A DNA stretch of 45,658 nucleotides. Source: DATKLX01 sp035542155. GTDB lineage: Bacteria > Chloroflexota > Anaerolineae > Anaerolineales > Anaerolineaceae. Shown piece by piece: positions 1 to 7,982 of the stretch (its first letter is position 1; each line of letters opens with the position of its first letter). Position numbers and translations under genes: made by a program. Under the pieces are notes generated by a model. It saw nothing but the letters and a program-made list of their open reading frames with translations. It had not been told where the DNA came from and did no database searches. The stretch lies in contig DATKLX010000052.1 in assembly GCA_035542155.1 (NCBI GenBank), positions 1 through 45,658 of the forward strand, given 5' to 3'.

Positions 1-169
1 CGGGCTGACCGAACCACAGCTTCTTTGTTAGATGCGGGCGTTTGTAGGGAGGGACTTTTTCAATACTGAGCAGCCCAATCGAACCCTGGGAGTCGACTTC
101 GCGGATGCCTCGCGCGGCCGCCGCAGCAGCCATCCCACCGCCCACAATTAGATAGGAATAACTTTCCAT
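1..169 (-). CDS. FAD-dependent pyridine nucleotide-disulfide oxidoreductase, N-terminal part (cut by window edge)
   Basis: Reading leftward from an ATG at 169, the frame stays open to the window edge and gives about 56 residues. It opens with MESYSYLIVGGGMAAAAAAR, a beta strand followed by the GxGxxA-type dinucleotide-binding turn that holds the FAD ADP moiety. The later stretch PPYKRPHLTKKLW matches the segment after the second strand in ferredoxin/rubredoxin reductase-like flavoproteins, where P-Y-x-R-P-x-L-x-K is conserved. It probably reduces a small electron carrier with NAD(P)H in the cytoplasm. The catalytic and NAD-binding parts lie outside the window, so the partner cannot be named. 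A purine-rich AAGGATCAAGGA precedes the start. Confidence 0.8.
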   Translation of the reverse strand, partial: MESYSYLIVGGGMAAAAAARGIREVDSQGSIGLLSIEKVPPYKRPHLTKKLWFGQP

Positions 170-246
170 TCCTTGATCCTTTTCTGAAAAAGACCCCAAG
201 GTTTTTCAAAATCCTCAGGATCTATCTTACTACAGATGGGTTATTA

Positions 247-281
247 TCAAAACCCCCTTGCCTGGCGCGAGGGGGTTTTGA
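247..281. terminator. Perfect 12-bp hairpin in a divergent intergenic region
   Basis: The arms TCAAAACCCCCT (247-258) and AGGGGGTTTTGA (270-281) are exact reverse complements around an 11-nt loop. A/T runs flank a G/C core on both strands, as in a bidirectional intrinsic terminator. It lies between two genes transcribed away from each other, where no transcript obviously needs ending, so insulation or leader control are alternatives. Apart from this hairpin and the AT-rich promoter region at 340-400, I see nothing in the 310 bp from 170 to 479. Confidence 0.6.
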
Positions 282-349
282 TTTCAGCAGTTCACGAATG
301 AAGATCTCTTCACTTAACTTGTTTTAATCTTGAATAATTGTCCTTGTAA

Positions 350-372
350 TATAATAATTACGATAATAATTA
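350..372 (+). promoter_or_regulatory. AT-rich promoter region with tandem ATAATAATTA repeats
   Basis: A perfect TATAAT lies at 350-355. The decamer ATAATAATTA occurs at 351-360 and again at 363-372 (12-bp period), and TAATTATT at 383-390 is an inverted copy of its core. No good -35 is spaced correctly (TTGAAT at 330-335 is only 14 bp away). The region precedes the amidohydrolase at 480 and may be a promoter plus operator. Confidence 0.4.
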
Positions 373-479
373 TCCTGTAAGTTAATTATTAAGGATGGGG
401 TTATTTCGACAGTCACGTTTGTTTTCGGATCACAAACCCCAATCCGCTGAGGTTCATTCTATATTCAGGGGAAGATATA

Positions 480-2762
480 ATGGCAACTCAAGATGATGTT
501 CCAACGTCAATGCGGGTACTCTTGGGAGGAGATTACTGGGATGCCGCTCCGACTGCTCCACTATGGGGGTTTGCCGATACCCATGCGCATCTGATGGCCC
601 ATCTGGCTTTTGGGGGCGAAGCATTCTGGGGAGAGCCCTACGATCCCAGCCATCCTGGCGCTGAAGGAATGGAATATGCGCTCCGTTCCTGTGAGCCGAT
701 TCACGGCGGATTGATCGACATTAACCCGGAATTTGGTCATCCGGCTTCGGGCGGCCATCCCGAATACGTGGTCTGGCCTCGATTCACCACCCTTGTCCAC
801 CAGCAGGCATATATCGATTGGATCTACCGTGCTTACCAGGGCGGTTTGAGATTAATCACCTGCCTGGCAGTCAACAACGAACTGCTGGCCACCAAGACCA
901 GCCCCAACTCCGCACACGACGACCGGAATGCCATTCAAATCCAGATCGCGGCGATAAAACAGATGGCCGATTGGGTAAACACCCATGCGGATGGCGCGGG
1001 AAAAGGCTGGATGCAAATCGTTTATTCCCCTGATGAAGCCCAAAAGGTGATCAGTGAAAACCGGCTGGCAGTGATCCTGGGCATGGAGGTCGATTCTCTT
1101 GGGAATTGGCGAAAATTTGAAGACCTGGAAATACTCACCGGCGGCAATCTGGAACTGGCTCGCGGGATCATTGGTCGCGAGCTTGACTGGCTGTACAGCC
1201 TAGGAATTCGCCAGATCACACCGATCCACCTGACCAATAATGCTTTCGGCGGGACCGCGATTTATCTCCGCTTTCTGGAGACGATCAATCTCTTTGTCAA
1301 TGGTGAACGATGGGACGTTGAGGATGCGTGGGAAACCGGCGTGCGCTACCGCCTGGATGCGGATGGAGACGACCTGGTCGATGATCTAGAGCGAGCTGTG
1401 GCGATCTCGGGACGGAAGTATAAAATGCATCGCCGGACGCTTGTCGATCATATTCCAGGGGTGTATACGATGTATGAAGCCGGGCAGGCGCCCAATTTGC
1501 GCGGCGGACACGCCAACGCACGTGGATTAAACCAGTATGGCCAGATCTTGTTGGAAGAGATGATGGCGAGGGGGTTAATTATCGACGTGGATCACATGTC
1601 TGAGAAAGCGACGGATACAGCGCTGTCCATCGTAGAAAAAGAAAATTATCCGGTCATTTGCTCCCATTGCTGGTTCAGAGATCTGCTCTACAGTGCGGAT
1701 ATCGAATTTGACCACGTACGGCATGAGACCTACGGAACGAGCGATGTGCACAAGGTGGCCCACGAAGCCGGGAAAAGAGGCGATCAAATTGAGCGGATTA
1801 CCAGGCTGGGTGGAATCATCGCGCCGATTATCAATCAGGGGGACATTGCCGGGCTGCGGCGATGCATGCCAGAGCTGGCGGCCCGGATACCGGAGCCATG
1901 CGCCGGTTCCAGCTCTTCCTGGGCGCAGGCATATCTATATGCCGTGGCGAAAAGCGGTGGGCGCGGGGTTGCCATCGGTACAGATATTAACGGAGCGGCG
2001 GGTTTGCCCTGTCCGCGGTTTGGCCCATTCGCGGCGTACGGCGTGCTGGGGGACGAAAGGCGAATTGGGGACAGGCGAAAGGAAATCGAGCGGCAAACCA
2101 ACGGAGTGGCGTACACAGAGCCGATCCGCGATTACCGCTGGCACCGCTTCGAGTCCAGCCTGGAGGGCGGTTATACAGATGAGGAAGAAGATATCTGGCA
2201 GGCGGTTGCTCAATATGTCGCTGGATTTAACCCCTGGATCCACCGTCACCCCGAAACGGATTTTCCAGAGCCAAATGTTCGCCAGATGCTGTTGCGTTTG
2301 AAAATAAACCACGAGCAGGACTTTGTCGATCATGTCACCAAAGGTTTTTGGGCAGCCGACTTGAAAATCCCGGTGGATAAAGAGCAGGTGGAGGACTGGC
2401 CGGTCGAGCAGCGGGCAGCATACTACGCCAAGCGGGGAATGGTGGAACTTGGCCAGAAAGAACACAGCCGGATGGTCGATCTGATAGGAAAAATCAAATC
2501 AATTTGGGATAAGTGGAATGAAATGGAGGGAAAGAACCGGCCCTTAATCCGTGATAAGGCTGGCCCGCGGCGCGATTATGATTACAACATTGATGGGATG
2601 GCTCATTATGGCCTGCTGCCTGATTTCCTCCAGGATCTGTGCAACATCGGGCTGACTGCTGAGGACCTGGCACCTTTATTTCGTTCTGCTTACGATTACA
2701 TCCAGATGTGGGCAACCTGTGAGAAAAAATCCGCCGAGATCAGCCATAGGATGAATTCTTAA
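480..2762 (+). CDS. Large peptidase M19 (membrane dipeptidase)-like metallohydrolase
   Basis: This 760-residue protein has the metal-ligand order of the amidohydrolase-fold M19 family (renal dipeptidase): a DTHAH motif (H35, H37), a glutamate after strand four (E203, in ILGMEVDS), VDHMS (H372), ICSHCW (H396) and GTDING (D502). No signal peptide or membrane segment is seen, so it is probably cytoplasmic. Two features are unusual. Typical M19 enzymes are 330-420 residues, and here long insertions separate the ligands. The first motif reads HxH instead of the usual HxD of dipeptidases. The substrate may therefore not be a dipeptide. The start at 480 follows an A/G-rich GGGGAAGATATA. A small membrane protein starts 16 bp downstream and is probably co-transcribed. 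Confidence 0.75.
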   Translation: MATQDDVPTSMRVLLGGDYWDAAPTAPLWGFADTHAHLMAHLAFGGEAFWGEPYDPSHPGAEGMEYALRSCEPIHGGLIDINPEFGHPASGGHPEYVVWPRFTTLVHQQAYIDWIYRAYQGGLRLITCLAVNNELLATKTSPNSAHDDRNAIQIQIAAIKQMADWVNTHADGAGKGWMQIVYSPDEAQKVISENRLAVILGMEVDSLGNWRKFEDLEILTGGNLELARGIIGRELDWLYSLGIRQITPIHLTNNAFGGTAIYLRFLETINLFVNGERWDVEDAWETGVRYRLDADGDDLVDDLERAVAISGRKYKMHRRTLVDHIPGVYTMYEAGQAPNLRGGHANARGLNQYGQILLEEMMARGLIIDVDHMSEKATDTALSIVEKENYPVICSHCWFRDLLYSADIEFDHVRHETYGTSDVHKVAHEAGKRGDQIERITRLGGIIAPIINQGDIAGLRRCMPELAARIPEPCAGSSSSWAQAYLYAVAKSGGRGVAIGTDINGAAGLPCPRFGPFAAYGVLGDERRIGDRRKEIERQTNGVAYTEPIRDYRWHRFESSLEGGYTDEEEDIWQAVAQYVAGFNPWIHRHPETDFPEPNVRQMLLRLKINHEQDFVDHVTKGFWAADLKIPVDKEQVEDWPVEQRAAYYAKRGMVELGQKEHSRMVDLIGKIKSIWDKWNEMEGKNRPLIRDKAGPRRDYDYNIDGMAHYGLLPDFLQDLCNIGLTAEDLAPLFRSAYDYIQMWATCEKKSAEISHRMNS

Positions 2763-2778
2763 ACACTCCGGGGAATCC

Positions 2779-3255
2779 ATGAATACCGACAGTTTCTATG
2801 CAATCGTCTCTGGAATCTGTTTCGCGCTCGCAGGCTTATGGTGGACAGTGGTCGAACGCCGAAAAGACTGGCTGGTCAATCCACCTATGCGGTCTCTGGC
2901 AGGAGGCGTGTACGCTTCATTCTTGATCCCGGGAGTGATGTCATTGGGTTCCCAGATTGGTGGAGATAATAAATTGATTTGGCGGGCCGTTTTTGCGATT
3001 GCCGCGGGTTTGGGGATGTATTTCACGATCCGGCTGCTGACCCATATTCGGAAAATTAGCAGAGAAGGGGTTTTTGCCCGCAACCGCTGGCTGGTGCTGT
3101 TTCTGTATGGGTTTGTGCTATTGCTCAGCCTTTTTCCGGATCTGGCGGGCATGACCGGTTTGAAACCGATCCAGGTGGAGGCATTTTTATTGTGCATCAT
3201 CATCCTGTCAGGGAATGGCCTTGCCTGGGAAATGATGACTGGCTATTCTGGCTAA
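2779..3255 (+). CDS. Small integral membrane protein of unknown function
   Basis: The 158-residue product is very hydrophobic, with about five predicted membrane segments: residues 5-24, 43-61, 68-88, 106-121 and 132-150. A basic loop (ERRKDW) follows the first segment and another (HIRKISREG) precedes the fourth. I see no catalytic motif and recognise no family. It starts 16 bp after the amidohydrolase, with CCGGGGAATCC in front of the ATG, and likely belongs to the same transcript. A link to that enzyme is inferred only from adjacency. Confidence 0.65.
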   Translation: MNTDSFYAIVSGICFALAGLWWTVVERRKDWLVNPPMRSLAGGVYASFLIPGVMSLGSQIGGDNKLIWRAVFAIAAGLGMYFTIRLLTHIRKISREGVFARNRWLVLFLYGFVLLLSLFPDLAGMTGLKPIQVEAFLLCIIILSGNGLAWEMMTGYSG

Positions 3256-3385
3256 CCAACTGCAATGGAATAAGTTCCCCTGCGGGTAATCGGCCGGGAA
3301 CCACATTATCTGCGGGATACGATCATCGGGCTGATCATCACTACCGGAGGCGAGCAAGGCTCAGAGGGGGGAAATACTGCGGAAT

Positions 3386-4384
3386 TCATCTTTCAAATAT
3401 CTCGTAATAGCCCTGGTCGAGCTCATCGTCGCTGAGGTGAGCGTAGCGCTGGGTGACAGCGATGGAGCGGTGGCGGGCCAGCTCCTGGGCGAGCTTGAGG
3501 TTGCCGGTGGCCTTGAGCACCACGGTGACGAAATAATGGCGGAAGGAATGGGGGGTGATCTGGTCGGCGAACTCAGCCTCGTCTTCACCGGCGAGCAGGG
3601 ATTTGACCCGCTGGTCGACGATCAGCCGGCCGGTTTTGGTGGTCATCGGCTTCACTTTTTTCCCCGCGCCGTCGTCGTGGCGGGCGAACACGGGCAGGGC
3701 GGAGAGCTGGCGGCCGGTGTTCCCGTCCAGCTCGGCGCGGGCATTGAGATAGTCTTTGATGGCGCGCAAACTGCGGGTTGAGAATCGCACCACGGCTTGG
3801 CGGTCGCCCTTGCCGGTGATCACCGCGCGACCCTCGCGCATGTCGATATCGCCGCGGCGGAGGTTGCAGGCTTCGTGGATGCGAAGGCCTGTATCAGCGA
3901 GGGTGACGAGCAGCGCCCGGTCGCGGAGGTTGCGCAGGCGCTGGTTGTGGTCGTCGGTGGGAAGAAGGGCCAGCTCGTTGGATTTTGCCAGGACTTTTTC
4001 GATCGCTTCGCGGGGGAACTGGGGTAGGCGGACGCCGGGCCGGCGGGCGCGCTGTCGAATAAGGAGGCGAACCTGGGGCAGGTTGACTTCAGCGAGATCT
4101 TCAGCGGCGAGGTATTCGAAGAACTGGGCGATGGCGGTCAGGCGATTGCGCTCGGTAGTGGGGGCGGCTTCGCGCATAGCCTGGATGGCCCAGATGATCG
4201 ATTCCTCGGGAAGCTCCGCGGGGAGGTGCTCGCAGGGGTCCAGGCCGCGGCTTTCGAGGACGGCGCTGAAGGCAGCCAGCGCGTCGCGATAGGTCTTGGC
4301 GGTGTTCGCGCTACGCGAGTGGTGCACGCTGTCGATGAAGGCGTCCAGCGACTGCTGGATGGTGGGGAAGGCGGAATGGACCAT
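3386..4384 (-). CDS. Tyrosine recombinase / phage-type integrase (XerC/D-like)
   Basis: The 332-residue protein has an N-terminal SAM-like core-binding domain (about residues 1-100) and a C-terminal catalytic domain. All six active-site residues are present: R168 (TGLRIHEA), K192 (ITGKGD), H279 and R282 (PHSFRHYF), H305 (ARHRSIAV) and the nucleophile Y314 (TQRYAHL). It should cut and rejoin DNA through a phosphotyrosine link. The ATG at 4384 is chosen because TATACT lies only 7 nt upstream (4397-4392 on this strand), which fits a leaderless mRNA. An upstream TTG at 4432 would run into a hairpin. There is no second recombinase, no excisionase-like gene and no obvious att repeat or tRNA nearby, so it may be a domesticated or solitary recombinase. 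Confidence 0.9.
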   Translation of the reverse strand: MVHSAFPTIQQSLDAFIDSVHHSRSANTAKTYRDALAAFSAVLESRGLDPCEHLPAELPEESIIWAIQAMREAAPTTERNRLTAIAQFFEYLAAEDLAEVNLPQVRLLIRQRARRPGVRLPQFPREAIEKVLAKSNELALLPTDDHNQRLRNLRDRALLVTLADTGLRIHEACNLRRGDIDMREGRAVITGKGDRQAVVRFSTRSLRAIKDYLNARAELDGNTGRQLSALPVFARHDDGAGKKVKPMTTKTGRLIVDQRVKSLLAGEDEAEFADQITPHSFRHYFVTVVLKATGNLKLAQELARHRSIAVTQRYAHLSDDELDQGYYEIFER

Positions 4385-4429
4385 CAGAGATAGTATAAAA
4401 CAAATTGGTGACTCTGTTTCGTTAAACAT

Positions 4430-4460
4430 CAAAGAGCTGTCCGGGAGGCACAGCTCTTTG
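4430..4460 (-). terminator. Hairpin between the YtxH-like gene and the recombinase gene
   Basis: CAAAGAGCTGT (4430-4440) and ACAGCTCTTTG (4450-4460) are perfect 11-bp arms around a 9-nt loop. It lies 37 bp past the stop of the leftward YtxH-like gene and just before the promoter of the recombinase gene, so it probably ends the first transcript. There is no strong U tract. Confidence 0.55.
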
Positions 4461-4496
4461 ACGACAACAACTGCTCAAACTCTCACACCAGGTTAT

Positions 4497-4838
4497 TTAG
4501 TCCACCATCTTATCCATCTTCTCGGACGTATTGTCCATCATATCAGCCTCGCGGTGCATCATTTCGGATGCGCGATCGCGAGCTGCCTGGGCGACATCGC
4601 TGACCATACCACGCGCATTTTCGATTACCTTCTGAGCCCGTTCACGAGTCTGGCCGGCCGTATCAACGACCTGATCCTTCAACTCAGTACCTTTTTCGCG
4701 AAGCAATTCTCGCGTCTCGGCACCCGATTGAGGTGCTGCCAGGAGCGCCAGCACCGCGCCAATCAATCCCCCGATCAGGAACCCGGAAAACAGGGATCCA
4801 AAACTACCTCTCTTCACGATGATTTTGTCTTCCTGCAT
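4497..4838 (-). CDS. YtxH-like membrane-anchored coiled-coil protein
   Basis: The 113-residue protein has a short basic N-terminus, one glycine/alanine-rich membrane helix (about residues 13-35, GFLIGGLIGAVLALLAAPQSG) and a charged alpha-helical tail (36-113) rich in Glu, Arg, Lys and Met. The LLAAPQSGxETR motif right after the helix is the hallmark of YtxH-domain proteins, which are often stress-related and envelope-associated but have no established biochemical role. The ATG at 4838 is preceded by AAAGGAGAGGATC, a good ribosome-binding site. It appears to be a single-gene transcript closed by the hairpin at 4430-4460. Confidence 0.85.
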   Translation of the reverse strand: MQEDKIIVKRGSFGSLFSGFLIGGLIGAVLALLAAPQSGAETRELLREKGTELKDQVVDTAGQTRERAQKVIENARGMVSDVAQAARDRASEMMHREADMMDNTSEKMDKMVD

Positions 4839-4947
4839 GATCCTCTCCTTTCCTGTTACCCCAATCCAGTTCGATCAGGGTTCAAACTGACAGTGGTATA
4901 AAAGTTCCCTTTTTTCAGACCTACCAATAAAAGTACCGATACAGTCT

Positions 4948-5013
4948 CGCTGGGGGAGACCATATTCCGAACAACCAGTAAAACCACGGATTATCCTTCG
5001 GTCTCCCCCAGCG
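4948..5013. repeat. 14-bp inverted repeat separated by 38 bp
   Basis: CGCTGGGGGAGACC (4948-4961) and GGTCTCCCCCAGCG (5000-5013) are exact reverse complements. The 38-nt interior is not obviously structured. The 595 bp from 4839 to 5433 hold no intact gene, only this repeat, a coding-like remnant (5047-5376) and the promoter of the marR-like gene. The repeat could be a terminator, a protein-binding site or the end of a small mobile element; the sequence does not decide. Confidence 0.55.
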
Positions 5014-5046
5014 TCTTGCCTGCGCTGTACCATCCAGCGACTGATC

Positions 5047-5376
5047 AGGCGTCCCTCGTAAATACTCAAGTAATGCTTACACCACTCTTTACTACCTGGA
5101 TAATCCGGTTTCGCCTGGGCATTGCAATAACTGCACCTGTCCTCGCGATGATTTCATCATACGCATTCTGGAAAAGCGCTTCAATGGGGGCTTTGCCTAT
5201 GCGGGCTTAGGGATTCCCCCCATCGAAGGGAATGAGATCCGAGAACTGAGAACCGTCAATGGGTACCCTGGGCACCTCAGCAAACAGGAAGAGGAAAACA
5301 GAAATCTGAGAAAGGCAATTGACAATCTGGTTCGATGGGTGTATAGTTCGTTGTCTAATAGTTCGATGTGTGACTA
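5047..5376 (+). pseudogene. Coding-like remnant without a start codon, cysteine-rich motif
   Basis: One plus-strand frame is open for about 109 codons, from just after a TGA (5044-5046) to a TAA at 5374-5376. It has no usable start until near its end. The reading looks protein-like: a GHCNNCTCPRDDF segment, then IIRILEKRFNGGFAYAGLG, IPPIEGNEIRELR and a charged helix KQEEENRNLRKAIDNLVRW. The C-x-x-C-x-C cluster hints at metal binding. The tail overlaps the promoter of the next gene. I do not recognise the family. It is best read as the 3' end of a gene whose 5' part was lost, but the minus strand of the same DNA also has a fairly long open frame, so the call is tentative. Confidence 0.35.
5319..5347 (+). 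promoter_or_regulatory. Sigma-70-type promoter of the MarR/ABC exporter operon, with repeated ATAGTTCG
   Basis: TTGACA (5319-5324) and TATAGT (5342-5347) are separated by exactly 17 bp, giving a predicted transcription start near 5354 and an 80-nt leader to the ATG at 5434. The octamer ATAGTTCG overlaps the -10 (5343-5350) and recurs at 5358-5365, a 15-bp period. That placement suits autorepression by the MarR protein. Confidence 0.75.
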
Positions 5377-5433
5377 ATATTGTAATTTTGAACCGGGATT
5401 GAATGTTGAAACCAGAAAGATAAGGCGGGAGCC

Positions 5434-6015
5434 ATGGCGGAAGTGAAAAACCCAACAATCATCGAGAAAATGCGCAAACAGGCACGCGAGATTGGCGACC
5501 TGACCGGGAATAGGGATACGACTGGAATTGAGCTGATCGGTTTGACCCACCTGGTCGCGAGAACGTACGATATGATCACCATGCAAAAGGCAGAGGCATC
5601 CCACAGCGGGATATCGCGGGCCAGATGGGGATTGTTGATGCGTCTGTGGCGCGAGGAGAAGGTCGGCAATGCGGAGGGATTAACTCCTACCTATCTGAGC
5701 CAATGCCAGAACGTGGGAAAAAATACCATCAGCGCTTTGCTTCGCGGCCTGGAAGAACAGGGCCTGGTGCAGAGAACCCTGGATCGGGTCGATCACAGGA
5801 TTTTCCGCATCCAACTGACTCAGCAGGGACGGAAAATCATCGCCGACCACGCGCCGCGGATGCTGGATTATGTAAACCGGCTCGCCTCGGGATTGAGTGA
5901 AGGTGAGCGAGCTCAGCTTCGCGAGCTGCTGTCTAAACTGTATTATTCCCTTTTACTGGAAATGAAGATCCCGGCCGAAGACGTTGAGTTGAATTATCAT
6001 CGAAATGGAGGTTAA
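5434..6015 (+). CDS. MarR-family transcriptional regulator
   Basis: This 193-residue protein has a MarR winged-helix core: a helical N-terminus (residues 1-50), recognition helix around TPTYLSQCQNVGKNTISALLRGLEEQGLV (about 86-114), and a wing RTLDRVDHRIFRIQLTQQGR (115-134). The conserved DxRxxxxxLT pattern of the wing is present as DHRIFRIQLT. The C-terminal helix supplies the dimer interface. It lies directly upstream of two ABC exporter genes and overlaps the first by 11 nt if that gene starts at its ATG. MarR proteins in this position usually repress their own exporter operon until a drug-like ligand binds. The repeat overlapping the -10 of the promoter at 5319-5347 is a plausible target. 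Confidence 0.85.
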   Translation: MAEVKNPTIIEKMRKQAREIGDLTGNRDTTGIELIGLTHLVARTYDMITMQKAEASHSGISRARWGLLMRLWREEKVGNAEGLTPTYLSQCQNVGKNTISALLRGLEEQGLVQRTLDRVDHRIFRIQLTQQGRKIIADHAPRMLDYVNRLASGLSEGERAQLRELLSKLYYSLLLEMKIPAEDVELNYHRNGG

Positions 6016-7981
6016 TTTGCAGCGAGCAGTATCTTTTCGACAGAAGAAATCGGCGGAGAGCCCAACCAGCAGCCCGCAGAGCAACAAGGGGCTGGGACGG
6101 GCAGTCGCTTACCTGGGCCATTACAAACGGCTGACTTTCTGGGCGTACCTGTTCGTGTTCATCTCCACCGGGGCAGTCTTAATGGTTCCCCAATTGATCC
6201 AGACCATTATTGATACAGTGACCAATGGCTTTATCGCCCAAAAAATCACTGCTGCGGTCCAGAGCGGGCAGCTTCCGCCAGCGGTGCTGCCCATGGTGTT
6301 GAGCAGGCTTGGCTGGACCATGGACCAGTACACTCGTTATAGCACCAGTGCGGAGAGCCTGCTGATCTATACCGGGCTGTTCATCCTTGCCTTTGCGGTC
6401 GCCCGCGGGCTGGCAGCTTACGCGCAAACCTTCATGTCCGAGCGGGTCTCGCAGAGCGTGGCCTTTGATCTTCGCAACGATATCTTTGCGAAGATCCAAC
6501 GGTTGTCGTTCAGCTATCACGACAAGAGCCAGACCGGGCAGTTGATGGTACGCGCGACGGATGACGTCGAGAAAGTCCGCCTGTTCATCGGGCAGGGTTT
6601 GCTCCAGGCCACTCAGGCCGTGATAATGCTGGTAGGCACGCTGGTTCTATTATTTTTGACCAACGTCAAACTGACTCTGATTATCCTGCCGTTGCTGCCG
6701 ATTGCCCTGGTGGTCTTCATGGTATTTGCCGGGATCACCCGGCCGCTTTTCACAGAAGTGCAGATCCGCCTGTCCCGGCTGAACACGATCTTGCAGGAGA
6801 ACCTGGCGGGGATCAAAGTGGTCAAGGGATTCGTGCGCGAGCCCGAACAACAGGCGCGCTTCGACGCAGCAGCCGATTCGCTGATGAAGCAGCAGATCAA
6901 GGTCTCGCGGATTTTCTCTTTCCTATTCCCCTTGATCTTTCTGATTGTTGGGTTGGGACAGGCCGCCATCCAGTATTTTGGCGGGAGCCAGATCATCAAC
7001 GGCACGCTGACTGTGGGAGAGTGGCAGAAATTTACTCTCTACCTGTTTTACGTGTTTATGCCGCTGGGCCAACTTGGATTTATCATCAACCAGATGTCGC
7101 AGGCCTCGGCCTCGGCCAACCGGATTTTCGAGATCCTCGACGCGCGGAGTGATGTGGCCGATCTACCCGGCGCGAAACCAATACCGCCCATCCAGGGGAA
7201 GGTCGAATTCAGGGATGTCACGTTCCGCTACCTGGGGGCTGGCGAGCCCGCATTGAAGAACGTGTCCTTCACCGCTGAGCCAGGCCAGACCATAGCGTTG
7301 CTGGGGGCAACCGGGTCGGGCAAGTCTTCGATCATCAACCTGATCCCCAGGTTTTACGATCCTCTATCTGGAATGGTGCGCATCGATGGGACTAACATCC
7401 GCGAGGTGTGCCTGGACTCGCTGCGCGAGCAGATCGGGATCGTCCTGCAGGATACGACCCTCTTCACCGGAACCATCCGAGATAACATCGCCTTCGGACG
7501 CCCGGATGCGAGTGCAGAGGAGGTGATCGAGGCGGCGAAAGCCGCGGCAGCCCATGAGTTTATCACCAGCTTCCCGCAGGGATACGACACCCCCGTTGGG
7601 GAGCGGGGGACCACGCTCAGCGGTGGGCAGAAGCAGCGCATCGCTATCGCGCGTGCTTTACTGATGGACCCGCGGATCCTGATCCTGGACGATTCGACGA
7701 GCAGTGTCGATACGGTGACCGAATACGAGATCCAGCAGACGCTGACCCGGCTGATGAAAGGACGGACAAGCTTTGTAATCGCCCAACGGATCAGCACGGT
7801 GCGCAACGCGGACCAGATCCTGGTGCTGGACCAAGGGCAAATCGCTGCGCAGGGCAAACATGAGGAGCTCATGGAATCCAGCCCAATCTACGCAGAAATC
7901 TACAATTCTCAGCTCGTGGAAGATGCACCCGGCGCCATCCAGGCCGTTCTGGTCAGCGAGCAAACGATGGAGGAAAAATAA
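6005..7981 (+). CDS. ABC exporter half-transporter, degenerate nucleotide-site subunit
   Basis: The 658-residue protein joins a six-helix ABC transmembrane domain (about residues 35-370) to a nucleotide-binding domain (about 400-630). Walker A is GATGSGKSS (434-442), the Q-loop lies in GIVLQDTTLF, and the signature LSGGQ (538-542) is canonical. Walker B ends in D562-D563, so the catalytic glutamate is replaced by Asp, and the H-switch histidine is Gln (Q594, IAQRIS). This is the pattern of the non-catalytic subunit of heterodimeric exporters such as TM287/288 and BmrCD. The ATG at 6005 lies inside marR without a ribosome-binding site. A TTG at 6017, 5 nt after GGAGG (6007-6011), is an equally good start. 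The partner gene follows after 1 bp. Confidence 0.92.
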   Translation: MEVNLQRAVSFRQKKSAESPTSSPQSNKGLGRAVAYLGHYKRLTFWAYLFVFISTGAVLMVPQLIQTIIDTVTNGFIAQKITAAVQSGQLPPAVLPMVLSRLGWTMDQYTRYSTSAESLLIYTGLFILAFAVARGLAAYAQTFMSERVSQSVAFDLRNDIFAKIQRLSFSYHDKSQTGQLMVRATDDVEKVRLFIGQGLLQATQAVIMLVGTLVLLFLTNVKLTLIILPLLPIALVVFMVFAGITRPLFTEVQIRLSRLNTILQENLAGIKVVKGFVREPEQQARFDAAADSLMKQQIKVSRIFSFLFPLIFLIVGLGQAAIQYFGGSQIINGTLTVGEWQKFTLYLFYVFMPLGQLGFIINQMSQASASANRIFEILDARSDVADLPGAKPIPPIQGKVEFRDVTFRYLGAGEPALKNVSFTAEPGQTIALLGATGSGKSSIINLIPRFYDPLSGMVRIDGTNIREVCLDSLREQIGIVLQDTTLFTGTIRDNIAFGRPDASAEEVIEAAKAAAAHEFITSFPQGYDTPVGERGTTLSGGQKQRIAIARALLMDPRILILDDSTSSVDTVTEYEIQQTLTRLMKGRTSFVIAQRISTVRNADQILVLDQGQIAAQGKHEELMESSPIYAEIYNSQLVEDAPGAIQAVLVSEQTMEEK

Positions 7982-7982
7982 T

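Noticed and set aside
4875..5205. Minus-strand frame with a C-S-Y-C motif over the same DNA as the plus-strand remnant
   Set aside because: It also lacks a proper start and is broken by a stop. The plus-strand reading is longer and more protein-like, though neither is certain.
3256..5433. Insertion sequence or prophage around the recombinase
   Set aside because: No terminal repeats of matching sequence, target duplication, second transposition gene or phage gene were found.
7860..7982. Longer start for the second ABC subunit
   Set aside because: It would overlap the first subunit by over 100 bp; the ATG at 7983 is preceded by GGAGG.
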